Source: Actinomycetota bacterium (GTDB taxonomy: Bacteria; Acidobacteriota; Blastocatellia; Chloracidobacteriales; Chloracidobacteriaceae). Taken from it: a stretch of DNA of 6,752 bases. This document shows, piece after piece, positions 1-5,495 of this stretch. The notes under the pieces are model-generated. The model saw nothing but the letters and a program-made list of their open reading frames with translations, had not been told where the DNA came from and did not search any database. The position numbers and the translations under genes were made by a program. Within the stretch, counting starts at the first letter, position 1; every line of letters begins with the position of its first letter. The stretch spans positions 1 through 6,752 of the forward strand of contig JAAFHI010000185.1 of the NCBI GenBank assembly GCA_013298335.1. The letters are read 5' to 3'.

Positions 1-737
1 GCGTCGGCGATGACCACGCTTTCGGCGTGGGGCAGTTTCGCCTTGAGAAGCGCGACGTTGCCCGGCGGAACGACGAGGTCGCGTTCGCCCGCGAGCACCA
101 GCGTCGGACAGGCAATCGCCGCGACCCGGTCTTCCGAGAGGTGCGAGGCCCCGGCCAGCAACTGGCTTTGGAAGGCTTCCGGCGGCACCGGCACCGTCAG
201 GCGGTATTCGATCAGTTCCTGAAGGCGTTCCGGCTGGGTTTCGAGAAAGGTCGGCGACACGGCGGTCGCGAGGCCGCGCCGGATGAGTTCCATCGGGTCC
301 ATTGTCCGGTCGAGAAAAAACACGGCCAGCGCCTCGGGCGTCGGCGGGACGGAATTCGGGCCGCCGAACGACGTTCCGGCCAGAACCAGCTTTTCCACCC
401 GTCCGGGATGGGCGAGCGTGAGTTCCTGCGCGATGAAGCCTCCGAGCGAGTGGCCAACCACGACCGCCGTTTCAATGTCGAGCGCGTCGAGCACGCCCGC
501 CACGTCGGCGGCCATCTGAGCCGTGTTGTAGGGGCCGGGCGGTTTGTCGCTGCGTCCCGCGCCGCGATTGCTCGGCATGATCACCCGCCGGGTGCGGGCC
601 AGATCGGCAGCGACCGAAAGCGACCAGAATTTTTCGTCGTACCCGAGACCGGTAATCAGAACGACCGGCGTGCCGCCGTTTTCCGTCCCGGCTTCCTCGA
701 CGTACAGATTGATGCCGTTCGTGGCAACCATCGGCAT
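1..737 (-). CDS. Alpha/beta hydrolase, C-terminus beyond window
   Basis: This is a partial open frame of 245 codons running off the left edge. It encodes a single-domain cytoplasmic alpha/beta hydrolase of the AB_hydrolase_1 type; no signal peptide or membrane segment is visible. An early strand with an oxyanion-region motif (LITGLG, residues 27-32) is followed by NRGAGRSD (57-64) and the nucleophile elbow GHSLGG with Ser97 at codon 447-449. The acid is probably Asp220 in AGERD. The sequence ends at VVIAD, where the family normally continues into a Gly-His, so the catalytic His should lie just outside the window. The start at 737 was chosen because AAGGAG (749-754) lies 11 bases upstream; an in-frame ATG at 731 is the alternative. 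It lies downstream of the ligase on the same strand, separated by a palindromic element. The substrate cannot be read from sequence; an esterase or PHA-oligomer hydrolase role is only a guess from context. Confidence 0.88.
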   Translation of the reverse strand, partial: MPMVATNGINLYVEEAGTENGGTPVVLITGLGYDEKFWSLSVAADLARTRRVIMPSNRGAGRSDKPPGPYNTAQMAADVAGVLDALDIETAVVVGHSLGGFIAQELTLAHPGRVEKLVLAGTSFGGPNSVPPTPEALAVFFLDRTMDPMELIRRGLATAVSPTFLETQPERLQELIEYRLTVPVPPEAFQSQLLAGASHLSEDRVAAIACPTLVLAGERDLVVPPGNVALLKAKLPHAESVVIAD

Positions 738-777
738 TTGGGGGTGTGCTCCTTCTTCGTAACTGTTCAATCGCCGA

Positions 778-910
778 CCGCCCTGCCCTCAAGGACAGGG
801 CTATCTGAAAACAAGCCTCGTGAACGAGGCTCAAACCGGTTTTTTTCAACTTCCGAGCCCCGTTCACGGGGCTTGGCCACCGGGTAGCCCTGTCCTTGAG
901 GGCAGGGCGG
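778..910. repeat. 133-bp palindromic element with 26-bp terminal inverted repeats
   Basis: A perfect 26-bp inverted repeat (778-803 and 885-910) encloses two further perfect palindromes: arms of 8 bp at 814-821/824-831 and at 856-863/866-873. Read in opposite directions, the two inner hairpins are versions of the same 18-mer (AGCCTCGTGAACGAGGCT and AGCCCCGTGAACGGGGCT), differing by a paired T-A to C-G change that keeps the stem intact. Each half therefore has the same order: outer repeat, 9-10 bp, hairpin. The outer repeat can itself fold (GCCCTG pairing with CAGGGC). This looks like a head-to-head dimer of a REP/MITE-like unit. I see no clear target-site duplication. It separates the ligase from the hydrolase and could affect their shared transcript. 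Confidence 0.8.
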
Positions 911-937
911 AAAAACACCGGCGGGAAAACGGTTCCC

Positions 938-2494
938 TTACTCTTCAATGAGCCGCCGCAGGGCGAGCTTGTCGATCTTGTTCGCCCCGGTTTTCGGCAG
1001 GGCTTCCAGAAAAACAATGCGTTTCGGAATTTTGTAGGCGGCGAGCTTTTCCCGACAGAACGACAAAACCTCGCTTTCGGTTGCGAGGGAATCGCTTTTC
1101 AGCGCTACGAACGCCGCACCGACCTCGCCCCACTTGGCGTCGGCGATGCCGATGACGGCGGCCTCGCCGACCGGTTCGAATTCGTGCAGCACGCTTTCGA
1201 TTTCCGAGGGAAACACGTTTTCGCCACCCGAAATGAACATTTCCTTGAGCCGTCCGAGAATCCGGTAGCAGCCGTCGGCATCGCGCGCGGCGAGATCGCC
1301 CGTCCGCAGCCAGCCGTCCGCGTCAAAGGCGGCATTGGTCGCTTCGGAATTGTTCCAGTAGCCGGAAAATACGTGCGGGCCGCGAATTCTCAACTCGCCG
1401 GTTTCGTCCGCCGCGCATTCGTCGCCGGCGGGGCGCGCCGTTTTTACCTCAACCGACCAGAGCGGGTAACCAACCGCGCCGGGTTTGGTCCGTACCTGAT
1501 CGGGAGGCAGCCAGAAGGTGTTCGGACCGGCTTCCGTCAGGCCGTACCCGGTCTTGAAATCGACGTTTTTCTCCCAGAAAGCTTCAAACACCGGCAGCGG
1601 ACAGGGCGCGCCGCCGCTGATGACGAACCGGACGCGGCTGAAATCGGCGCTTTTCCACCGCGGATGCCGCTGCATTTCGATGAACATCGTCGGGACGCCG
1701 AAAAACACCGTCACGCCGCCGCTTTCGACCGCGTCAAACGTCTCCTCGACGTTGAACCCGGCGGTGACGACGGTCGTCGCACCCGCGCAGACGAGCGGGG
1801 CCGTCAAAACGTTCAATCCGCCGGTATGAAAGAGCGGGGCGTTGAGCAGGGCGACGTCGTCGTCGCGCAGTCCCCAGGAAAAAACGGTGTTGACCGCGTT
1901 GGCGAAGATCGCCCGGTGCGACAGCAGTGCGCCCTTCGGCAGCCCGGTCGAGCCGCCGGTGTAGCAGATGACCCACGGCGCTTCGGCGGGAAGGTCAATT
2001 CCAGTCAGGGTTTCCGGGGAAAAATCGTCCCGTTCGGAAAAGGAAAGGCTGCCGGGCAGCGGTTCGTCGAAGGCGACGGTTTTCAAGGCGGAGGTGTCGG
2101 CCAGGAAAGCGGCCAGTTCGGCGCAGGCGTCGTCGTAGACGAGCACCGTCGGCCCGGCGTCGGCGATGAGGGCGGCGAGTTCCCGTTTTGAAAGCCGCCA
2201 GTTGAGGTTTTGCAGTACGCCGCCGATTTTTCCGAGCGCGAACCACGTGTCGAGATACTCGACCCGGTTTTTCGCGAGGACCGCGACCCGGTCGCCGGGT
2301 GTGACCCCGAGTTTCTGGGAAAAATAGCGGGCCGTCCGATTGGCGCTGGCGTTCCAGTCGCCGTACGAAACGGCCCGTCTTCCACAAAGCGTGTCGATGA
2401 GCGCCGTTTTTCCCGGCGAAAGCCGTGCCCGCGCGGCGAGCCAGTCGGCGCGGTGGGAAAAACTCTTCAGGTTGGGCGCGTCATGGGACGTCAT
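938..2494 (-). CDS. Adenylate-forming acyl-CoA ligase (fatty-acyl-CoA synthetase-like)
   Basis: This complete 518-aa member of the class I adenylate-forming (ANL) superfamily would activate a carboxylic acid as acyl-AMP and transfer it to CoA. The core motifs are present in order: the phosphate loop YTGGSTGLPKG (178-188), YGLTE (317-321), GWLRTGD (394-400), GRLKEMFISGGENVFPSEIE (414-433) and the C-terminal PKTGANK (500-506) with the probable catalytic Lys506. Length fits MenE or FadD-like CoA ligases and no carrier-protein domain is present. The start at 2494 overlaps the end of the upstream PhaR gene by 14 bases. No strong ribosome-binding site lies at the usual distance, so translational coupling is likely. 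Cotranscription with a PHA regulator suggests it supplies acyl- or hydroxyacyl-CoA for PHA synthesis, but that is inference. The acid substrate cannot be assigned; a fatty acid or an aromatic acid is possible. Confidence 0.93.
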   Translation of the reverse strand: MTSHDAPNLKSFSHRADWLAARARLSPGKTALIDTLCGRRAVSYGDWNASANRTARYFSQKLGVTPGDRVAVLAKNRVEYLDTWFALGKIGGVLQNLNWRLSKRELAALIADAGPTVLVYDDACAELAAFLADTSALKTVAFDEPLPGSLSFSERDDFSPETLTGIDLPAEAPWVICYTGGSTGLPKGALLSHRAIFANAVNTVFSWGLRDDDVALLNAPLFHTGGLNVLTAPLVCAGATTVVTAGFNVEETFDAVESGGVTVFFGVPTMFIEMQRHPRWKSADFSRVRFVISGGAPCPLPVFEAFWEKNVDFKTGYGLTEAGPNTFWLPPDQVRTKPGAVGYPLWSVEVKTARPAGDECAADETGELRIRGPHVFSGYWNNSEATNAAFDADGWLRTGDLAARDADGCYRILGRLKEMFISGGENVFPSEIESVLHEFEPVGEAAVIGIADAKWGEVGAAFVALKSDSLATESEVLSFCREKLAAYKIPKRIVFLEALPKTGANKIDKLALRRLIEE

Positions 2495-2975
2495 TTTTAC
2501 CGCGGCGGGAATTCTTCCTCGGCGTGCGGGGCGGCTCTTCGTCGTCCGGCTCGGTCGTGTCGGGCAGCGCGCCCCACAGGGGGTTCATTGCCGCGCCCAT
2601 TTCGAGCCATCCGCGAAACCGTTTGTCGAATTCCTGTTTCGTTTTGAGATAGGCCTCGAAACTCGCCGAGAGGTAGTTCTGGAAGAAATCCTGCATCGCA
2701 TCCCCTTGAAACCGGATCAACTGAAAGAGGAAGGGAAGCGGGAGCAGATTGCTCCGCAGTTTTTCCTCTTCAAGGATGATGTTTGTCAGGACAATCTTCG
2801 TGACGTCCTCGCCGGACTTCGAGTCGAAGACCTGAATGTCGCGACCGGAACGAATGATGTCGATCACGTCCTGCGTGGTCAGGTAACCGCCCGACTCCGT
2901 GTTGTAGAGCCGACGGTTGCCGTAACGCTTCACGACCAGCGCGTCACCGTTCGTACTTTTTCGCTTCATGCCCAT
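2481..2975 (-). CDS. phaR: PhaR-type polyhydroxyalkanoate synthesis regulator
   Basis: This 164-aa protein matches the proteobacterial PHA regulator family, not the unrelated Bacillus synthase subunit also called PhaR. The N-terminal DNA-binding domain carries the signature RYGNRRLYNTE (residues 16-26), then YLTTQDVIDIIRSG, a DSKSGEDVT stretch and VLTNIILEEE. The PHB accumulation domain follows (about 70-125), with hydrophobic segments and DAMQDFFQNYL. The C-terminal 30 residues are acidic and then basic, and probably disordered. Family members repress phasin genes and their own gene, and are released when they bind nascent PHA granules. The ATG at 2975 has GGGAGA (2991-2996) 15 bases upstream, longer than ideal; a second ATG at 2969 is possible. 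It is transcribed away from the phasin-like gene, the classic arrangement for this control, and its stop lies inside the ligase start region. Confidence 0.93.
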   Translation of the reverse strand: MGMKRKSTNGDALVVKRYGNRRLYNTESGGYLTTQDVIDIIRSGRDIQVFDSKSGEDVTKIVLTNIILEEEKLRSNLLPLPFLFQLIRFQGDAMQDFFQNYLSASFEAYLKTKQEFDKRFRGWLEMGAAMNPLWGALPDTTEPDDEEPPRTPRKNSRRGKNDVP

Positions 2976-3026
2976 ATTTACGCAATCTGCTCTCCCTTCG
3001 TCAATATCTTTCTTTTAAACTATTGA

Positions 3027-3043
3027 AATAAAATGGTTTTATT
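3027..3043. promoter_or_regulatory. AT-rich palindrome upstream of phaR
   Basis: A perfect inverted repeat has 7-bp arms AATAAAA and TTTTATT around TGG. It lies about 52-68 bp upstream of the phaR start, where a promoter or operator for the minus-strand unit would be expected. I could not pick a convincing -35/-10 pair, so this is marked only as a candidate control site. Confidence 0.3.
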
Positions 3044-3045
3044 CG

Positions 3046-3062
3046 TTTTGTGCGTCTGCACA
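3046..3062. promoter_or_regulatory. TGC-rich motif 1, candidate PhaR operator
   Basis: TTTTGTGC, 3 bases, TGC occurs here, and 3049-3062 forms a palindrome with 5-bp arms TGTGC and GCACA around 4 bases. The same TTTTGTGC-N3-TGC pattern recurs at 3154-3167. It lies about 71 bp upstream of the phaR start. PhaR proteins are reported to bind TGC-rich DNA; assigning this site to PhaR is inference. Confidence 0.4.
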
Positions 3063-3147
3063 GTCGGTTTTTTCTCGAAAATTCCTGATTTTCCGTTCGA
3101 CTGTAACTCGATAAAATTTCTAAATTGTTGATTTATATGGAATCCAA

Positions 3148-3177
3148 TGATTTTTTTGTGCAAGTGCGTAAAAATCA
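3148..3177. promoter_or_regulatory. Inverted repeat enclosing TGC-rich motif 2, candidate operator
   Basis: Eight-base arms TGATTTTT (3148-3155) and AAAAATCA (3170-3177) enclose 14 bases holding the second copy of the TTTTGTGC-N3-TGC pattern (3154-3167). It ends one base before the TTGACA hexamer of the phasin promoter, so a bound protein would overlap RNA polymerase. This position suits a repressor site; PhaR, encoded divergently, is the obvious candidate. Assignment is inference. Confidence 0.45.
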
Positions 3178-3178
3178 A

Positions 3179-3208
3179 TTGACACGGTGCGGCATGACGC
3201 TTTAGGTT
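3179..3208 (+). promoter_or_regulatory. Sigma-70-like promoter for the phasin-pha unit
   Basis: A perfect -35 hexamer TTGACA (3179-3184) is followed after 18 bases by TAGGTT (3203-3208), which keeps the most conserved T, A and final T of a -10 box; TTTAGG at a 16-base spacing is another reading. The -35/-10 spacer contains TGCGGCA (3188-3194). Transcription would start around 3215, about 40 bases before the phasin-like ATG. Confidence 0.5.
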
Positions 3209-3256
3209 TGTGATCGTCAGCCATTGAACACCTTTCCGCAGGAGACCTTCGCCGCC

Positions 3257-3655
3257 ATGACTCAAACCAAACGCACCGCCAAGACCGCCACCGAAACCGC
3301 CGCCGCCACCGCCACGTTTTTCGAACCGATGGTGAAAACCGTGCAGGTCGCCACCGACTCGGCGCTCGACACCGTCGCCGCTACCGGAAATCTCGCCATC
3401 GTGTCGATGCGCGCCGGACTTTCCCTCCAGGAAGAAGCCCTCAAAACCGCCTTCACCGCCGTCTCCGGCGCCGAACGCGCCAACCAGGCCATGAATGACG
3501 CCGCCCGCGGCATGGCGACCGCCGCCATCCAGGCCGGCGCCGACTTTGAATTTCCTTTCAAGCGCGAAATTGAGCAGTGGAACGAACTCGCGATGGACAC
3601 CTTCCGCAAAAACATGGAACTGTTTGCCTTCCCGATGAACCAGTTCGGCAAGTAA
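3257..3655 (+). CDS. Phasin-like granule-associated protein
   Basis: This 132-aa, Ala- and Thr-rich protein is predicted to be almost wholly helical, with no Cys and no signal peptide. Residues 1-20 are basic and low-complexity. Residues 21-95 form amphipathic helices (FFEPMVKTVQVATDSALDTV onwards), and a second helical block follows FEFPFKREIEQW, rich in Phe and Met near the end. Size and composition fit phasins, the small amphiphilic proteins that coat PHA granules and set their number and size, but I do not recognise a diagnostic motif. The call rests partly on its place, divergent from phaR and first in the pha unit. The ATG at 3257 was chosen for AGGAG (3240-3244) 12 bases upstream; an in-frame TTG at 3224 lies before that site and is less likely. 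A different granule protein or synthase activator is possible. Confidence 0.72.
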   Translation: MTQTKRTAKTATETAAATATFFEPMVKTVQVATDSALDTVAATGNLAIVSMRAGLSLQEEALKTAFTAVSGAERANQAMNDAARGMATAAIQAGADFEFPFKREIEQWNELAMDTFRKNMELFAFPMNQFGK

Positions 3656-3671
3656 CCCCGGAAATTGCATT

Positions 3672-3761
3672 GACGGCAGCCTGACCGTAAGGGAGGGCTG
3701 TCTCCGGCCACGCGCTCACGCGGTTCGGACAGCCCTCCCGTACGGTCAGGCTGCTGCCGTC
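3672..3761 (+). repeat. Long stem-loop element between phasin-like and PhaE-like genes
   Basis: Left arm 3672-3702 and right arm 3728-3761 are complementary over about 31 bp, apart from one mismatch and a 3-base insertion in the right arm. The 25-base interior holds a small CGCG-CTCA-CGCG hairpin (3711-3722). No T-run follows, so it is not a standard intrinsic terminator. It fills most of the 135-bp gap. In mRNA it would form a very stable structure just after the phasin-like stop, which could protect the upstream message or lower expression of downstream genes. Arm sequence and layout resemble the element at 778-910. Confidence 0.8.
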
Positions 3762-3777
3762 TTCTCTACCGGGCTCC

Positions 3778-3784
3778 GGAGGAA
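3778..3784 (+). promoter_or_regulatory. Strong ribosome-binding site of the PhaE-like gene
   Basis: GGAGGAA lies 6 bases before the ATG at 3791. It is the best Shine-Dalgarno match in the window and fixes that start. Its strength contrasts with the weak or absent sites before the two PhaC-type genes. Confidence 0.75.
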
Positions 3785-3790
3785 CGATTC

Positions 3791-4249
3791 ATGACCGCCA
3801 AAAAAAAGCCTGATACCCCGGCCCCGAAACCCGCCAGTCCGCAGAAAGCCGCTTACGATCTGTGGGTTCGCCAGTCGTCGTCCCAGTGGGACACCCTGCT
3901 GCGAAATCCCATGTTTCTGAAGTCGATGGCGACCTCGTTCGATAGTCTGATGACCGTCGCCGGACGGTTCCGCGACATCGTCGGCCTGAGTCTGCGCACC
4001 ATGAATCTTCCCACCAGGGAAGACCTCGCCGCCTTTCATCGTCGGCTCGACGACATTCAGGAACGGCTCGACGACATTTCCGAACGCCTTGAACGCCTCG
4101 AATCGCCCGCGCGCGCTGCCGCGCCGAAAAAACGAACCCCCGGGCCGAGGAAAGCCGCCGCCCGAACGGTGAAAACCGCCGCGTCCGTTGCTCAGTCCGC
4201 CGCCGTGTCCCCGGCGAAAAAGTCCGCCCGAAAATCCCCTACCGCCTGA
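3791..4249 (+). CDS. phaE: PhaE-like PHA synthase subunit with basic H1-like tail
   Basis: This 152-aa protein has three parts. Residues 1-18 are a Lys/Pro linker. Residues 19-105 are helical, with WDTLLRNPMFLKSM (33-46), then TMNLPTREDL (70-79) leading into a heptad-like coiled coil RRLDDIQERLDDISERLERLE (84-104). The LPTR turn before a coiled coil is the hallmark of the C-terminal part of PhaE, the partner that activates class III PhaC. Residues 106-152 are an Ala/Lys/Arg/Pro/Ser tail with no acidic residue, resembling the histone H1-like tails of PhaF and the PAKKA-type tail of PhaM, which bind DNA. Known PhaE proteins are about twice this length, so this one is reduced. It lies just before two PhaC-type genes (18 bp gap). 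I see the PhaE motif and the basic tail; synthase activation and DNA tethering are inferred. A phasin or PhaM-like role is the main alternative. Confidence 0.78.
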   Translation: MTAKKKPDTPAPKPASPQKAAYDLWVRQSSSQWDTLLRNPMFLKSMATSFDSLMTVAGRFRDIVGLSLRTMNLPTREDLAAFHRRLDDIQERLDDISERLERLESPARAAAPKKRTPGPRKAAARTVKTAASVAQSAAVSPAKKSARKSPTA

Positions 4250-4267
4250 TCGGTTTCACATCATTCC

Positions 4268-5455
4268 ATGAATTCCGCGCACCCGTCAGTGGTTGAACGC
4301 TTCGAAGAATGGCAATGGTCGCTCGACGGACGATTGCTCGACCTTTCCCGTGACCCGCTGATTGTGCGTCAGTCGAGCCGGATGATGAACGGCTGGTTCG
4401 ATCTGATGGCCCTCTCGGGCGCGCACCTGCCGTGGCATCCGGCGACGCTTTTCGCGGAAGCCCGGCAGGCCGCCGCGCTCGTGGCCGCCCGCGCGGTCGC
4501 GCCGCCCGTCGCGCCGACCGCGTGCGACATTCTGGACCTCCCCGGTTCGGCCTCGCTGCGGCATTACGCGGCCCGCAAAAACCGGAAGAACCCCGGCTCG
4601 CCGCTTCTGATCGTCAATTCGCTGATCAACCGGCACTACATTTTCGACCTTCACGCCGGGCGGAGCTTCATTTCATTTCTGAACGACGCCGGATTCGAGG
4701 TCTTTTCGCTGGACTGGGGCAATCCGGGCGTGGCCGAGCGCACCGCCGGACTCGAACACTTCGCCGACACCGTCATTTCCGAAGCCGTCGAGCGGATGGC
4801 TGAGGAATCCGGGGCGGAAAAAGTCCATCTGCTCGGCTATTCGATGGGCGGCGTGCTGGCGACCACCTTCGCGGCGCTGTTTCCGGAAAAGGTCACGAGC
4901 CTGATCCTGCTCGGGACGCCCTCCGACTTCGCCCGCGACGAGCCGCTCCGGTCGTGGATGGAGGATGAAACCTTCGACCCCGGCAAAATTGCGCGCATGT
5001 TCGGGAATCTGCCCGGCTGGCTGGTCGGCGCGTCATTCCGCTCGGTTAAACCGGTCACGGCGATGACGAAACCGATGCTTGCGCTCCTCGAACCGGGCGA
5101 ACTCGCCACCCACCTCGCGACCGATGTCTGGCTGGCCGACGCGCCCGCCATTCCCGGCGCATTGTATGCCGCCTTCATCAACGCCTATTATCGGGAAAAC
5201 GCACTCTGGAACGGCACCCTGCGCCTGAACGACCGAATCGCCGACCTCGGCGCGGTCGCCTGTCCGGTGCTCAACCTGTACGGCACGCGCGACCAGATCG
5301 TGAACCCGGCCAGCGCCGCCGCGCTCGGCGAACGGGTTGCGCGCTACCGGGAACACGCGGTCCCGATGGGCCACCTCGGGCTGACCATCGGACGCGGCGC
5401 AACCGCCAACGTCTGGCCGGTCGTCCGCGACTGGCTCGCCGATCCGGACCGGTAA
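4268..5455 (+). CDS. PhaC-like protein with Ser in place of catalytic Cys
   Basis: This 395-aa protein has the class III PhaC core but an altered nucleophile. Landmarks are LLIVNSLINRHYIFDL (113-128), GRSFISFL, FSLDWGNPG (146-154), the elbow GYSMGG with Ser192 (codon TCG, 4841-4843), Trp/Asp in VWLADAPAIPG, Asp342 in GTRDQIV and His369 in MGHLG. PHA synthases use Cys at the elbow, so the triad here is Ser-Asp-His, as in esterases and lipases. The N-terminus is about 60 residues longer than in the neighbouring PhaC and includes a helical stretch SRDPLIVRQSSRMMNGWFDLM (27-47) somewhat like part of the PhaE-like protein. No clear ribosome-binding site precedes the ATG, which lies 18 bp after the upstream stop, so coupled translation is likely. 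Possible roles are a structural or regulatory synthase subunit, a PHA depolymerase, or a hydroxyacyl thioesterase/transferase. The fold is certain; the activity is not. Confidence 0.85.
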   Translation: MNSAHPSVVERFEEWQWSLDGRLLDLSRDPLIVRQSSRMMNGWFDLMALSGAHLPWHPATLFAEARQAAALVAARAVAPPVAPTACDILDLPGSASLRHYAARKNRKNPGSPLLIVNSLINRHYIFDLHAGRSFISFLNDAGFEVFSLDWGNPGVAERTAGLEHFADTVISEAVERMAEESGAEKVHLLGYSMGGVLATTFAALFPEKVTSLILLGTPSDFARDEPLRSWMEDETFDPGKIARMFGNLPGWLVGASFRSVKPVTAMTKPMLALLEPGELATHLATDVWLADAPAIPGALYAAFINAYYRENALWNGTLRLNDRIADLGAVACPVLNLYGTRDQIVNPASAAALGERVARYREHAVPMGHLGLTIGRGATANVWPVVRDWLADPDR

Positions 5456-5495
5456 GGGTGTCGTCCGAAATCCTCGTTGTCTGGAAACGATTGAA

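Noticed and set aside
814..846. Hairpin followed by seven T as an intrinsic terminator on the plus strand
   Set aside because: Eight bases separate the stem from the T-run, no plus-strand gene precedes it, and the hairpin is part of a symmetric repeat element.
27..887. Plus-strand open frame of 286 codons at the left
   Set aside because: It is antisense to the alpha/beta hydrolase and runs into the palindromic element; its composition is Arg-rich with no motif.
896..2191. Plus-strand open frame of 431 codons opposite the CoA ligase
   Set aside because: It is antisense to a gene with all ANL motifs; its translation is low-complexity (Arg, Gly, Asp, Val) with no recognisable motif, as expected of a GC-rich shadow.
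3224..3256. TTG at 3224 as the phasin-like start
   Set aside because: The AGGAG at 3240-3244 lies downstream of it and upstream of the ATG at 3257, so the ATG is the better start.
3020..3670. Minus-strand open frame of 216 codons opposite the phasin-like gene
   Set aside because: Its translation is a Gly/His-rich repeat pattern typical of the complement of Ala/Thr-rich coding DNA, and it crosses the divergent promoter region.
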